NCBI RefSeq assembly: GCF_001411555.2
Contig: NC_049904.1
Location: 27,665,370-27,729,369, forward strand
Direction of reading: 5' to 3'
Length of the DNA stretch: 64,000 bases
Source of the DNA: Juglans regia
Taxonomy: Eukaryota; Streptophyta; Magnoliopsida; Fagales; Juglandaceae
The notes under the pieces were generated by a model. That model searched no databases. It was not told where the DNA came from and was given only the letters and a program-made list of their open reading frames with translations. Numbering within the stretch: the first letter of the stretch is position 1; every line of letters starts with the position of its first letter. Both the position numbers and the translations under genes were made by a program. Positions 23,967-36,100 of the stretch are shown piece by piece.

Positions 23967-24565
23967 TAGGGGTGTAATTGATTCGGTTTTGGATAAAATT
24001 TAGGATCGAATCGGTATGCATCAGTTTTATATTTTCAATAATCGATTACGTACCGGTTATCCTCAAACCGGTATTTTTGGTCTGATTTTTTTATTTTAAT
24101 ATACTATATACTATATACTATAGTATATTATAGTATATAATATTATAGTGATAATATTTTCTAATTATATTATAGATTATAGTGATATATTATAATAAAT
24201 TATAATATATCGTGATATAGTATTACTATAACTATTAAGACAATAGATGATATAAGATTTTAAAATTTAATATTATATTAATTAGTAATTTATTATATAA
24301 TACAAAATTATTTTATATATAATTATATATTATACATAAAAATTATATACAATATAAAAAATTATAATATATATTTATATGAACTAATCCCGTTCGGTTT
24401 GTCCAATTTTAGAAAAAGAAAAATCGAAATTGGATTGATTTTGATCTGTTTTAAGAAAAATAAAATCGGTACTAAACCGACTCAAACTCGACACAAGATC
24501 AAACCCATCGATATGGTCCGGTCTGGTCTGATTTACCTGTTCACCGATTATTTTTTACACTCCTA
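23967..24565. mobile_element. hAT-like non-autonomous element, AT-rich core
   Basis: The ends are inverted: TAGGGGTGTAATTGATTCGG on the left and TTTTTTACACTCCTA on the right. Just inside lie ACCGGT and TCGGTT motifs, then a core of TATAGTATATA repeats. TAGGG(G/A)TG ends with repeated subterminal motifs are a hallmark of Ac-like hAT elements. The flanks do not show a clear 8-bp duplication, so this copy is supported mainly by likeness to 26157-26728. Confidence 0.6.
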
Positions 24566-26156
24566 AGTATGACCACTCAGATTAACAAAATAAATTCAGG
24601 AAAATCAAAACATATTAAATATATTGGTTTGGTGGGTTTTAATTTTAGAAATGAGGGAAGTAGAAATTTTATAATGGGTTTAAATCAAAACAAAATTGCA
24701 GATATGAGTCTAAACATAATCGAACTTAAGAGGAAAAAAGAAATAGAGAAATACTCGTCTATGGGTATATCTTGGAAGTGCGTTGTTATTAATTGTTAGG
24801 GTTTATGTTTTTCTGCGATGAGAGAGAAAGTGAAAGATTGTTGATCAATGAAATTAGGGATGATACTCGCATGGTACAGGGCTGGAGGTACCCTCCCTCG
24901 CACCCCGCGGGGTTTGGAGATTTTTTCCCCGCCCCCGCCACCGGGAGGCGGGGGCGGGAGAAAAAATCCCATCCACCCCGCCCCCCGCCTAGGCACCATA
25001 TTGTATTTAAAAAAATATATTTTGGTTTAAAAATATTTTTTTAGACCCAAATTATAATATAATTTAAATAATAAATTTAAATTTATAAATATAAAAAAAA
25101 CTTAAACTCATTTGAGTTAGAGTTTGAATTGATTTAGCATCCTAGACCAACGTTTATATAAGAGGTTAAGACAATACAATAATCATCCTTAAGCAATACA
25201 AATAGGTCTTTTCCACAAAAAAAAAAAAAAAACAATTATTTGCAACAAATCTAATTCGCCACAAATAGAAAAAACCCACAAAAAAAAATAAAAAATAAAA
25301 AACCAGTTATTATGAATTGAAAATCCACAACAAATGGTCCCAAAACAAGGCCAAAAAAAAAAAAAAAAAACGAAGAAAAAAGATTAAAGCTCAATATTGG
25401 ATATCCACAGTTTAAATAAATCTAATAATTATGACTGTGCTATTTAAATCAATTTGCCGAATGCAGCATGTTGTCCTCTGGAAGTTCGTCTGGATTAAAA
25501 TTCCACAATGGGCAGTAGCTGCATGCTGTGGCAGATGGGTGATTGACCAACAACGGCAACCACAAAGTTCCACATAGCAATAAGAACCTGCAGTAGTAGT
25601 AGCTAGTAGTAGGCTTTCACTACAAGATTCCTCTCTAACCTTTCGAAATAAAAAATAAAAATAAGTCAATTCTAATAACCATAGAGCCCATGCATTTGGA
25701 ATGAAACTCCATGTTTAATATGATGAACAAGGTTATCAATCAATTCCTTAAATTCGGTAAAACAAACACAATGATTTAACATTTTTACTGAGTTCCAATA
25801 GGGCATAGTCCACTCATTTTAAAACTAGTGAAAGAAGTGGCCGGGAATAACAACGAACTGCAAATGCATGCAGTGCTGACAATAGAAAATGGTAGCAGTG
25901 GAGGAAGTTACGAAGAAAGAAAGACATTGAAACAAAGGAAGCCAAGCAAATTTATATGCAAGTTAACAGAAATCTGATAGTCACTTTATGTTGTAGTGAC
26001 ATTGTTCTAAATTAGTGTCATGGCAAGCTGTGCAAACTTCAGAGTGATTAGTTTTTCATTTGCAAAGTTGCAGGGATATCAAAACCCATGTTAACAAATA
26101 CCAAAAATATTCCTCCCAAACCTTTTGAAATAAAAATAATGTTAGATGAAACTAAG
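24566..26156. other. Intergenic DNA with a GC-rich hairpin
   Basis: No gene is recognised. The striking feature is the palindrome at 24919-24968, listed separately. A-rich runs lie at 25218-25380, and the remainder is unique-looking AT-rich DNA. Confidence 0.5.
24919..24968. repeat. GC-rich palindrome (21-22 bp stem, 7-base loop)
   Basis: The left arm 24919-24939 (GATTTTTTCCCCGCCCCCGCC) is complementary to the right arm 24947-24968 apart from one extra A. Only ACCGGGA separates the arms. The GC-rich context extends from 24880 to 24990. It is far above the local base composition and may be the core of an old foldback element. Confidence 0.75.
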
Positions 26157-26728
26157 TAAGGGTATAATTGGTCCGATTCGATCTGATTTTGAACATATAT
26201 ATTTTAAAACTAAATTGGTATACACCTGTTTTGAGATTTGAAGAACCAATACCGCACCGGTTATACTTCTAAACCGGTACTTTCGATTTTACCGGTTCCG
26301 GTCCGGTTCGGTTCGATTTTTTCGGTATAGTATATTATAGTATATAATAATATAGTGATAATATACTATAGTATATTATAATATATATTATAATTGTATT
26401 ATGGACTATAGTGATATATTATAGTATATTATAATATATAGTGATATAGGATTTTAAAAGTTAATATTATATTAATTAGTAATTTATCATCTAATACAAA
26501 ATTATTTTATATATTATTATATATAATATAAAAAATCATATAAAAATTAAAATATATATGAACCGGTTTGGTCCGGTATTAGAAAAATGAAAACTGGAAC
26601 CAGATTGATTTTGACCAATTTTGAGAAAAATGAAACTGGTAACGGACTGAATCAAACATGATACCAGACGAAACTCACGGGTTCGATCTGGTCCAGTTTA
26701 CCGGTTCACCAGTTTTTTTTCACCCCTA
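26157..26728. mobile_element. hAT-like non-autonomous element with 8-bp duplication
   Basis: The left end is TAAGGGTATAATTGGTCCG and the right end TTTTTTTTCACCCCTA. Inside lie many ACCGGT and GGTTCGGT motifs and a TATAGTATATTATA core nearly the same as in the element at 23967. The flanks AAACTAAG (26149-26156) and GAACTAAG (26729-26736) match at 7 of 8 bases. An 8-bp duplication supports a hAT assignment. Confidence 0.7.
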
Positions 26729-26729
26729 G

Positions 26730-26900
26730 AACTAAGTTAGATGGAAAGCTAGATAATCATAATGAACATCTTATACTTTTGATGAGTCTGCAACTAAGTT
26801 AGATGGAAAGCTAGAAATCTAATGAACTTGGTGAAAAACATGCATTATACTTTTTATTTACCGCCTATAGCTAAGTTAGATAAAAAGTTAGAACTACAGT
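26730..26900. repeat. Three loose tandem copies of an AACTAAGTTAGATGG unit
   Basis: A(A/G)CTAAGTTAGAT(G/A)(G/A)AAAG occurs at about 26730, 26792 and 26869, each followed by an AATGAAC-like string. Spacing is about 62 and 77 bp. A further copy lies left of the hAT-like element at 26143-26156, where the element inserted. Confidence 0.6.
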
Positions 26901-29900
26901 GAACTTAAGTTGCAAAGACCTAAATTGCCTGAAGACTTCATTATAAACCTCTATACTTACATATGAAAAGCAGAGGGAGAGAGAGATTCACCAAAAGCAT
27001 ATGCTGCAACCTTGCCCTTGGTATATGTGGCAGCTATCTTTTGGATTTTCTGCATAGCAATGAATGAGCCCACTGTGATTATTTATGAGCCCAATTGTGA
27101 TTATTTATTGTAGTTGTGAGGTGGCAAAATACACCAGGCCTAAAAGAGTTCTTAAGACCTAGCCCATCAAGAGTGCTATTACTAGAAGATAAAGGAAGAG
27201 AGAGATAAATGAGACAAGGAAAGACTAGGGGTGAAGGTGTCAGGAGGCATGAAAGTGTCAGGAGAAAGTGGAAATGGAGACGGTCATATATACAAAGCAG
27301 ACATCCCTCACCACTACCGAGGGGTACACAAGTAGATGGTCAGATAAAAGGGGCAGAGAGCCTACGGTTTGGGGGACTCTTCGACTACTTCCGATTTTGG
27401 GACTTATTCTTCAACCTGAGAGCTCCAGAGAGAACATCATTTCCAACGAGTAGATCTACAGCTTCCATTGTACAATGAGAAATGAGAGGTTATAAGAGAC
27501 TGTAAACAAGCTTCTTATAGTGTAATCTCCCCTCCCCAGCCCCCCTTGGATGTAGGTCTAGTGTTGAATCACGTAAATCTGTGTATTCATCTCTTCTTAT
27601 TTTCTATACATTTAAATACTATTCACCACTATGAATGTACGCATTGATACAATATAGTCGCACCAGACCATTGCTGGAGGCTTCGTACCTCACTGATTGA
27701 GGCCCAGTTTGAAAGACTTGAACTGCTTGAATTTGGCTCAAAGGCGTGCAAGACATGACGTTAACAGTAGCCATAATGTCAACTACCATGAACATAGGTG
27801 TGCCTAACAACCTTGTCAATTACACTAATGAAAGATACTATCAAATGAATTATTTTCTCTTTTTAGGCAGATAAGGATATATTGAAAAATACCTAAATCA
27901 TTCAATATATTCATGCTTTTTGGATATATTACGCAGAAGGACACAAGAATGGAAGGAAAAAAAAAAAAAGGGTTTGCGAGCAGATCTAGGAAATAGAGGC
28001 AGCCAAAATGTGGTGAGTGAATTACAAGGGCATCACTAGAGATGGTTCTTCCAAGCAAACACAGAGCAAACAAATTGCTCCGACCAAAGACAGTCTAGAA
28101 AAGAGAGAGAGAAAGGGGAGGGAGTTTTCAGAGATGGTGGTGCGACATTAAAATTTTCTCTATATGACTTTGATTTCTTTGTTTCAGGGTGAGAGAAATA
28201 GAGAAAGAAGAGAGCAATTAAGGACCTAATTGTCTGGAAATTTCTCCATGCCCTAAGCATACCCATCTTAAAAAACACAAAAATCATATCTCGATGTACA
28301 CATGAAGAACATAGCATGTATGGACGGGAAAATGGTAGTACAATATTTACCTAGCAAACCATTTGGCGAAACAGCGCACTCGGTCCCGTTGCTGGTTTGG
28401 TCCTTTCAATCAGCTCGCGAGGATCGGTGGCGCTGGGCAGACCTACGAGCGTCGCGAGTTGGCCCTGAACGGAGAGATGTTGTCATGAGGTGGCACTGGC
28501 AAGAGGAAGCCGACTGACGCGGGTTCGTGGCGAGGAAGGAGGGTTCGTGGGGTTCAAGTCTTGTTTGCTCTGTTCAACGAGCTCGCGGTATAGTGGAGGC
28601 GATGGGCAGACAGAGAGCGCCGCTCGATGGCACTGAAGAGAGAGACGGCATTGCCGGGAGGTGCTGGGTTGTGGAAGCAGACGTGGGTTGCGATGGAGCA
28701 GGGCTTCTGCGGGATGAATTCGAATGGGATGAAAATATTTTCAAATTGAATCAAAACGTGCGTTTTGAATTAACCAAAAAAAAAAAAAAAAGGGGATGCA
28801 TCCACGTAGTGTGTGCACCATTACAATAGATGCTATATAGAAGAACTCAATGTTGCCACATAGCAATTTCACTTTCAGCGACGTACCATAGTTGCTGTAC
28901 ATGACAAAAAGCGAAGAAAGTGGTGTCATATTCATCAGATATTATTTGTGGAGATATATTTTCACTGTAAATAGTTTTTTTATTGATGACTTTGTGCTTG
29001 TCGCAGGTAATTTCGCTGCAAAAAGGCCAATTAATTGGGTTAAGTTTGTGTCTTCAACTAGGTATTTCCCACCATTATACATCTTTGAAAAAAACATCAT
29101 GGAAAATGGCCAAATATGTTTCTGTGAGAACAAAGAGTTGACGTTATGCATGCAGCTAGAAGAAGCAAAAACAACTTGACTAACATTATCCTCGATCCAT
29201 ATGATCATTCTCTCTCTCTCATGGTATTTTTTTTTTTTTTGAAACCCCCTCTCATGGTAATTGGTTATATATATATATATCGGAAGTGTGATTGGCTCAA
29301 GAGAATGATCACTTTTCAAATTTGCCTCCTCAAAGATGATTTTTTATGGCGTTCTCGAGAAATCGGCCAAGTGCATGCATGTGAATTAATTGATGCAATA
29401 GGATATATATATACGTAAGCACCCACCCACGATGAATTTCAATCAACTTCTATCAGCTAGCTAAATAATTCAATAAACGTCCATACATCCAAGTACTTGG
29501 ATCGAGAAGTTGTATGACACGTGCTAGCTTTTTCTATATATCCTTGCTTATATATATTAATATATTTTAAAGTCGCTTGAATATATTTATAATCTCTTCT
29601 CAATTAGGCCACACATGCATGTTTCCAGTGGGCATTAATCAACTATATATATATTGTATGGGTTTCCCGTTGGCTTGATTCTATATATATATAATATATT
29701 ATAATTAATTACCACTTTTATCAACTATATTCATCATGATATATATTATATATTAACAAGCAAAACGCGCGTTGTATATACAGTACGCACTAATGCAAAA
29801 TGTACAAATACTACGTACACATAAAAATCCTTAAAGATAAACGTACATGAGCATGCATGAACTTCAGGATTCAATTAGAAGAAGAAATGGGAACTTGTCT

Positions 29901-30398
29901 GTGAAAATTAACAAAGCGCACGTCATGATCAAGGTATGAACCTGAATCAAATCAAAGCAAGTCAAAGATTCCGTTTCCATATATTTGTTCATACTCGATC
30001 GATCTGCTCACGATTATAATATTGTATTATATATATATATATATATATATCTGAGATCATGTACACGGAACTTGATTATATTATTTGGTAAACCAACCAC
30101 TCCGCTAGATTGCCATGAAAGCGATATATATCTCAATCTACCACGTACATGCCCTCTCATGTGTGATCTGTATCTACGTACGTAGCTTCTTGGAACGTCC
30201 TAGTTAACTCCTTTTTTTTCAACACAAATTTTATGTACAGTTATTTTTATGTATTCATTATGCACACTACTGATAGGATTGTTTATGTCAATTTTTAAAT
30301 ATAAAATAACTATTTAGACTAATCATATTAATACTGCACAAAAAATAAGTAAAAATGATTATATATAGAAGAATTCTTCAATCAAACACCACCACCCA
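26901..30398. other. Intergenic DNA, no supported gene
   Basis: Several open frames of 60-125 codons occur, including a minus-strand one at 27619-27819, but none shows a domain or splice context I recognise. At about 27480-27620 the strings GAATCACGTAAATCTGTGT and TTCATCTCTTCTTATT resemble the end of a plant LTR; this is a weak call. A GC-rich duplicated segment lies at 28395-28705. The last kilobase before 30398 is AT-rich with many TA repeats. Confidence 0.4.
28395..28705. repeat. GC-rich tandem duplication, unit about 168 bp
   Basis: Two diverged copies lie in direct order: 28395-28540 and 28563-28705. They share AGCTCGCG, GTGG(C/A)G(C/A)...GATGGGCAGAC-like, GATGGCACTG-like and GGTTGTGG-like strings at a constant offset of about 168 bases. 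Open frames run through both on the plus strand but have no known family. I cannot tell whether this is an old gene fragment or part of a transposon. Confidence 0.5.
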
Positions 30399-30408
30399 TA
30401 TATAAATA
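30399..30408 (+). promoter_or_regulatory. TATA box of the MGNCC-type gene
   Basis: TATATAAATA lies 82 bp before the ATG at 30491. It is followed at about 30431-30450 by a CT-rich leader, a common arrangement at plant transcription starts. Confidence 0.65.
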
Positions 30409-30490
30409 GCTCGAAACTCTGATATGCCACCTCTCTCTTCTCTCTCTCTCAACACTAATTAGCTAGTATAGCTAGATTTAAAAGAAAGAG

Positions 30491-30907
30491 ATGGGAAACT
30501 GTTGTAGAAGTGAACACAGGTCGATGGTATGGGCTGGTGATGACTTGGGATCTCTCATGTCGAAGAAGGAAGAAGAAGCTGAAAACACATGCAACATGAA
30601 AAAACAGATCAGACTACTTGATGATCAAAATGGAGCCTTTGGGCCGCCGTCTCCAGCTTCTTCTACCAGCTGCATTACTACTAGTAGTATTACTTCTCAT
30701 GTAATTACCTGCAGGGAAGTGAAGATCACGATTACAAAGAAGGAGCTGGAGGAATTGTTAGGAAGAGTGGACGTGCAAGGGTTGTCTGCTAAACAGATCC
30801 TCGCGAGCTGGTGGGCACACGCTGCTGACCGGAGATTTAATAGCGTGCTGAAAGAGCATCACCGGCCGTGGAGGCCGACGCTGCAGAGTATTCCAGAGGT
30901 TAATTAG
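30491..30907 (+). CDS. Small plant protein with N-myristoylation signal (MGNCC)
   Basis: The single exon encodes 138 residues. The start MGNCC fits N-myristoylation at Gly2 with possible palmitoylation at Cys4 and Cys5, which would hold the protein at the plasma membrane. A low-complexity middle (residues 25-75) is rich in Glu, Ser and Thr. The C-terminal half has VKITITKKELEELLGRVDVQ (about residues 78-97), QILASWW, and the end WRPTLQSIPEVN, which I recall as the conserved tail of a family of uncharacterised plant proteins. No enzymatic motif is visible, so the biochemical role is unknown. A TATA box lies 82 bp upstream, and no splice signals are needed. Confidence 0.85.
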   Translation: MGNCCRSEHRSMVWAGDDLGSLMSKKEEEAENTCNMKKQIRLLDDQNGAFGPPSPASSTSCITTSSITSHVITCREVKITITKKELEELLGRVDVQGLSAKQILASWWAHAADRRFNSVLKEHHRPWRPTLQSIPEVN

Positions 30908-32243
30908 TTGAGGTTCTACTATTTACAAGTCAGCCTATAAACAACACTGTATGTTATGGAATTTGTTAAAACTGGGAAGAAAAGTAATATTAGATACAAC
31001 GTAAAATTTTAAATAAATAAATTTCGTACAATTTTTTTAATACTTTCTCATGATGAGATTTATTTTTTAATAAAAGAATCGTACGAAATTTATCTATTTA
31101 CCGATAGTTGCTTATTTTCAATTAGATAATTAAGTTGATGGACATGAAGATTAATTTGTATCATTCTGTACATTCTGATTATTATTATGTTATTTTATGG
31201 CAGTTGTAGATGCAAGATTTTGGTTAGAATTAGGTGATTAATTTAATAGGTTTGGATAGAATTAGGTAACTAAAAATGATAGAGTTTATCTTATTATTAA
31301 TTTTATATTATGAATGTAAATTATCTTGACTTTATCTATAACAATATTGAGTTTATCTAGATGGTATTAGAGGTTGTTTAAATAAGTCATAAGTGTGAAA
31401 ATTGAATCTCAAGAAATCTGCTCTTATCCAAAAAAGAAGTTGAACAATTAACTATGTTCAATTTCTGTAGAGAGAATTTATCGCGGGTGTCAACATTTCG
31501 TCAGGAGAATTCTTCGCAACAGATTCGCTTCATCAACAGAGTTCTACTGAAACTAAAACTTATTTCAAATTATTTATTTAAAGGATCATATTGGTTAAGA
31601 TCTGTATAGATTCAAATCTAGATATTTTCTATATAACTTTCCAGTGCATATTTTCGTGAGAAGATTTATTAGAAAATTTTCATATTGTTTCTCTCAAAGA
31701 GTGTGATTGTGCTCTATATTAGAGAATTGATTAGTTTAGTTTCAACCATTAAAATTCTAGGAAAAAATGCAATATTTGAAAATTACTAAAAGTTCTAGCT
31801 GCTACTACGTAAAAGATTAAAATGATATAAAAATAAGAATAAAAGAATATTAAGTGTGAATTCTTTTAATCTCAAATATAATTTATGGAGATATTTTATT
31901 CTCCATAAATTATATTTTATATATCCTATGCCCCTCTCTGCATAAATCCTAACTTTGTCCCCGTGTAGCTAAAAGAAAAAAAATGTAACTACGCAAATGG
32001 CTTTGAACTTAAAAAAAAAAACCAAAAAAGGGAGATTAAACTATAACTTTCTTATAATCTTTTTACAACTCTATATTAGATATAGAGATAATTTTTTAAA
32101 ACTAAAACTTATTTTTAATAAAGAGAAATATTTTAATCATAAAAATATTTTACAAAAATAAATCTATAAAATGATGTGATTGTGACTTGATGTAATATGT
32201 TATTCTAAATCTATTTTTATTGTAAAATAGATTTAGATTTAAG
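30908..32243. other. 3' flank and intergenic DNA
   Basis: The 3' flank contains AATAAATAAAT at about 31010, a possible polyadenylation signal. At 30985-31105 two short arms with CGTACAA and TCGTACGAAATTT face each other, a probable MITE relic. At about 31204-31800 the AT-rich text starting TGTAGATGCAAGATTTTGG looks LTR-like, but I found no second end. Confidence 0.35.
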
Positions 32244-32450
32244 TTTCGTTTAGATAGTAAGATGAGATGAGATGATTTTATATGAAAATTAAATAAAATA
32301 TCGTTAAAATATTATTTTTTAATATTATTATTATTTTAAAATTTAAAAAAATTGAAGTATTTATTATATTTTATGTAAAAATTTAAAAAAAATATAATAA
32401 TAAAATGAGATGAAATGATTCTATTTTTTATTCAAATAAGATATTAACAT
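32244..32450 (-). repeat. Family-A MITE, well preserved
   Basis: The copy begins TTTCGTTTAGATAGTAAGATG, then GAGATGAGATGATTTTATATG. It continues with AAATAAAATATCGTTAAAATA and ends AAAATGAGATGAAATGATTC, TATTCAAATAAG. Confidence 0.65.
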
Positions 32451-33172
32451 ATTATATGAAATTATAACAATTTGTGAATATATTTTTATAAGATTTTTTA
32501 TGGTCGCAACATATTTATTTAGTAAAATAATATGATTTCCTAAGAAATGAATTGTAAAAAATTGTAAAAGAATTCCAAAAATATATATATTGAATTTACC
32601 TGATTGCAAAGAATATATCATTATTTATTCCATTTTTAATTGAAATAACCCGATCAATTGCATGTCTCTAAATGCAGTCACCATGCGAATTAAATCCCAA
32701 TTCGATGCACTGAGACACTGACATCTATAATTACTCAGCACAACTAACTGGCAACTGGCCGCGTAGACCACTTTAAACGCTTGAGAAATCCACACGCGTG
32801 AGAGACACGACAAAGCATGCAAGCAAGCAGCTCCACCCACGTCTCGTGTGCGAGAGCCAACTGGTGTACGAAGCGGGGGGAGTGGGGAAAAGGCAATTGA
32901 TAGCGTTAATGCACCGGTGCTGTTCTATCTGAGTTTCTTGGTTACGGTCGGGTCTACCTTTCTCTCACAGCTATAATACTACTACTGCTCTCGTCCCCAC
33001 CCACCTTAGAGCTCATTCATGGCTTCTCAATACTCTGTTTTTTCTCTTCCTTTGTTTCTTCACATACCCACCACTCCCTTCCCTCCAAAGCTGATTCTTC
33101 TTAGACACTCTTTCTCTTGGTTTGTTTTTTAGCTTTGTTTTGCTACGTTCGGTGGTACTGTTTTTTTTTTTT
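32451..33172. promoter_or_regulatory. Upstream region of the GPI-anchored protein gene
   Basis: From about 32640 the base composition becomes less AT-rich than the intergenic DNA. The last 250 bp before the start codon are pyrimidine-rich (CTTTCTCTC, CTTTCTCTTGG), typical of a plant 5' leader. No clear TATA box was found. Confidence 0.35.
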
Positions 33173-36100
33173 ATGGTTTCTCTGTTTGGGAGTGATACTA
33201 GTGAAGGCATGAAAGAGGGGGTAACTCTCAAGCTCACTCTCATCAATATCATTCTTGTGGAAGTGTTTCTGTTGGCTCTATGTGAGTATGCGACCCTTCC
33301 TTGTTGATTCCTTTACTGGGTTTTGGCTATTTTTACATGATCTACGGGTTTTTTTTTTTAATAGTTATGTCATTGTTTAATTGCTCTGTTTTGGAAGAAA
33401 TGTAACTGGGTTTGGTATATCTTCTTCTTTAATGGCTTAGACTTGGCTGAATTTCTTGTTTCCTCTTCTTCATCCTAGATAGGTGTTTTCTCTTTGTATA
33501 CCATCTTGTGTACTTAGGGCTATGCCTATTCTTTAATACAATCATTTACTTGTCAAAAAAAAAAATCTTCTTCTGTATTGCGGGGTCTTTTTTGTGATGG
33601 GATTTCCAGAATCTCACCATTGGTATACCGATATGGGGTTCACTTTTTCTTTTTATTTAGGTTCTTAAACTTCATTTTTCATCTTTTGAGAATATGGTGC
33701 CCGGGAAATCAATTGACTGAGCTTATATTATCTTGTATTATTGACACTTTCAATTTACTTGAATGATCTGCATGTTCTGCTGGCAATTAATTAAATTTCT
33801 TTCTTTGAAACTATAAAATGAGGTGCTACTCTTCCAGATTGAGGATAGTGTTAGGTTTTTTCAATTAATTGGGGTCATTGTTTAGGTAAATGATTGGGTG
33901 AATAACTTGCCGCTGTGATTGTACCCTGAACGCCATTGTTGCAACAAATGCTTTTGCACAAGTAGCAAATTTAATCTTACATGGATCAAATGATACCAAG
34001 GTTTCTTTCCATTGAAATGGTGCTAAGAAAAGCAAGATCTTGTTGGATGCATCTGAGGACTATATACTTAGTATATCAATTTTGGGGGGCCTCAATCAAG
34101 GTCCTCTGCAAGTAGTAAATATACTATCATATAATTTTTTTAACCCCAATTATTATATTACTTTCAAACTAAATGTTAAGGATTTTGTCACAACGACATT
34201 ATTCACTTAATTAGTATAATAAATTGTGGTAACTACTGAAGTGATAAATACTGGGTAATAAAAGTAGTACACACTGATGTAGAATAATTCAAACCACTTA
34301 ATATTGAAGTAACGATTGAGAGAGAATTAGGAATTCTGCATAGTAGAATACCCTAAGAGATCTAGAGGATGCTAATCCAATATGCATTAATTTCTACCCT
34401 GTATGTGTGAATTACATCTTGTGGCTTTTTTTGTTTTTTTGGAGAGATGAGAAACACACATTGTAGTACACTACCTAGAACAAATAACTGATAGATCAAT
34501 AAACGACAGACTCAGCATATCACTTGTATTTGTGCTGTTTGATGTAGGGTGGAGCGGATTTTTAGAGAAGTATGCTTTTGCGCATTCAGATTTATATCAT
34601 CAATTTAGAATTGACATTCCTTTTATTTATTGTTGGAAGAGTTTCAGTCTGTTAGGGTTGTGGATGGAAGCTTCATTTGGTACATATTACTTCTATTTGA
34701 GTTGAAAAGATGAGATCCATTCTCCTATGCTCTACTATACCATGATGTGTTAGGTTACGTCCAGCTAGGATTTACTCCATTTTCACCTCTAATATATTTT
34801 CTAACATCTTTCTATCACATGCCTGTAGTAATTCAAATCCTTACAACTTTATTACGTAGAACATATTAGAAACTGTCCGTGTAGGTTTCCTGATACAATC
34901 TTTTAATTTAAAAAATTATATCCTCATTTACTCTTGTTTCTGCCATAGGTTGCCATGAATCTCGCTGCAGCGAGTTAAATCATATTAAAGATCTTGTTTT
35001 AGTGGATAAAAAAAGGGATGCTGTTCTTCCCGAGATCTCTCCCAGTGGGTCTCCTCGGCCTTTTCTGCCTCTTCTTGCACCGTCACCATTGGTACCCTTC
35101 ACAAATACCACTGTCCCAAAATTATCAGGTCCATTTATTTATACTATTTATCAATTTTTATTTAATATGTATATAAATCTCCATTGACAGGGCATTCTTA
35201 ATACTATTTGAGTTGAGCAGTTTAATTACTTTTTCTGCTTGGTGATCTATCTCTCTTCCAATGCAGGTGTGTGCATGTTGAACTTCACTGCTGCTGAAAG
35301 CTTGATGAGTGTAACAGCAATAGATTGTTGGTCAGCATTTGCACCCTTTCTGGCGAATGTAATTTGTTGTCCACAACTGGAAGCCACCCTTGCAATTCTC
35401 ATTGGTCAATCAAGCAAAGAAACCAATGTGCTTGCTTTAAATGGTACCCATGCCGAACCTTGTCTCTCGGATATTGAGCAGATTTTGGTAGGCCAGGGTG
35501 CAAATGATAGCCTCGCACAGATATGCTCAGTTCACGGTTCAAATCTCACTCAAGCATCATGCCCGGTCAAAGATGTTAATGAGTTTGAGACCATTGTTGA
35601 TACATCTAAGCTTCTGGCAGCTTGTAAAGAGATTGATCCTGTAAAAGAATGTTGTGCCCAAATTTGTCAGGGCGCAATATTAGAAGCTGCTACGAGGGTT
35701 GCTTCGAAATCTTCCGAGCTTATGAGCATGGATGGGCCCCACATCTTACCTCGGCATTCTACTAGGGTAAATGATTGTAAAAGTATTGTCCTCCGTTGGC
35801 TGGCTAGTAAACTTGATCCTTCTCATGCGAAGAAAGTTCTGAGAGGACTATCGAACTGCAATGTAAATAAAGGTGAGTCTTGGGTAATGCATGGAGGTCC
35901 ATAGAACCTCTCTCAAGATTATTTGTTAGGAGTTTTTTTAGAGCCACCTAAAGAAATTTAAAGTATCGATGGAACCATTAGACTACTTGTGTTAGAAGCA
36001 AATGATTACATGTGGGAGTATGTGGAGAATTGCACACTTTTGAAGGTCAATATGTGAAAAAATTTTGCTAGTACAAATTCCAACTTGAGGTTGGTCTCTA

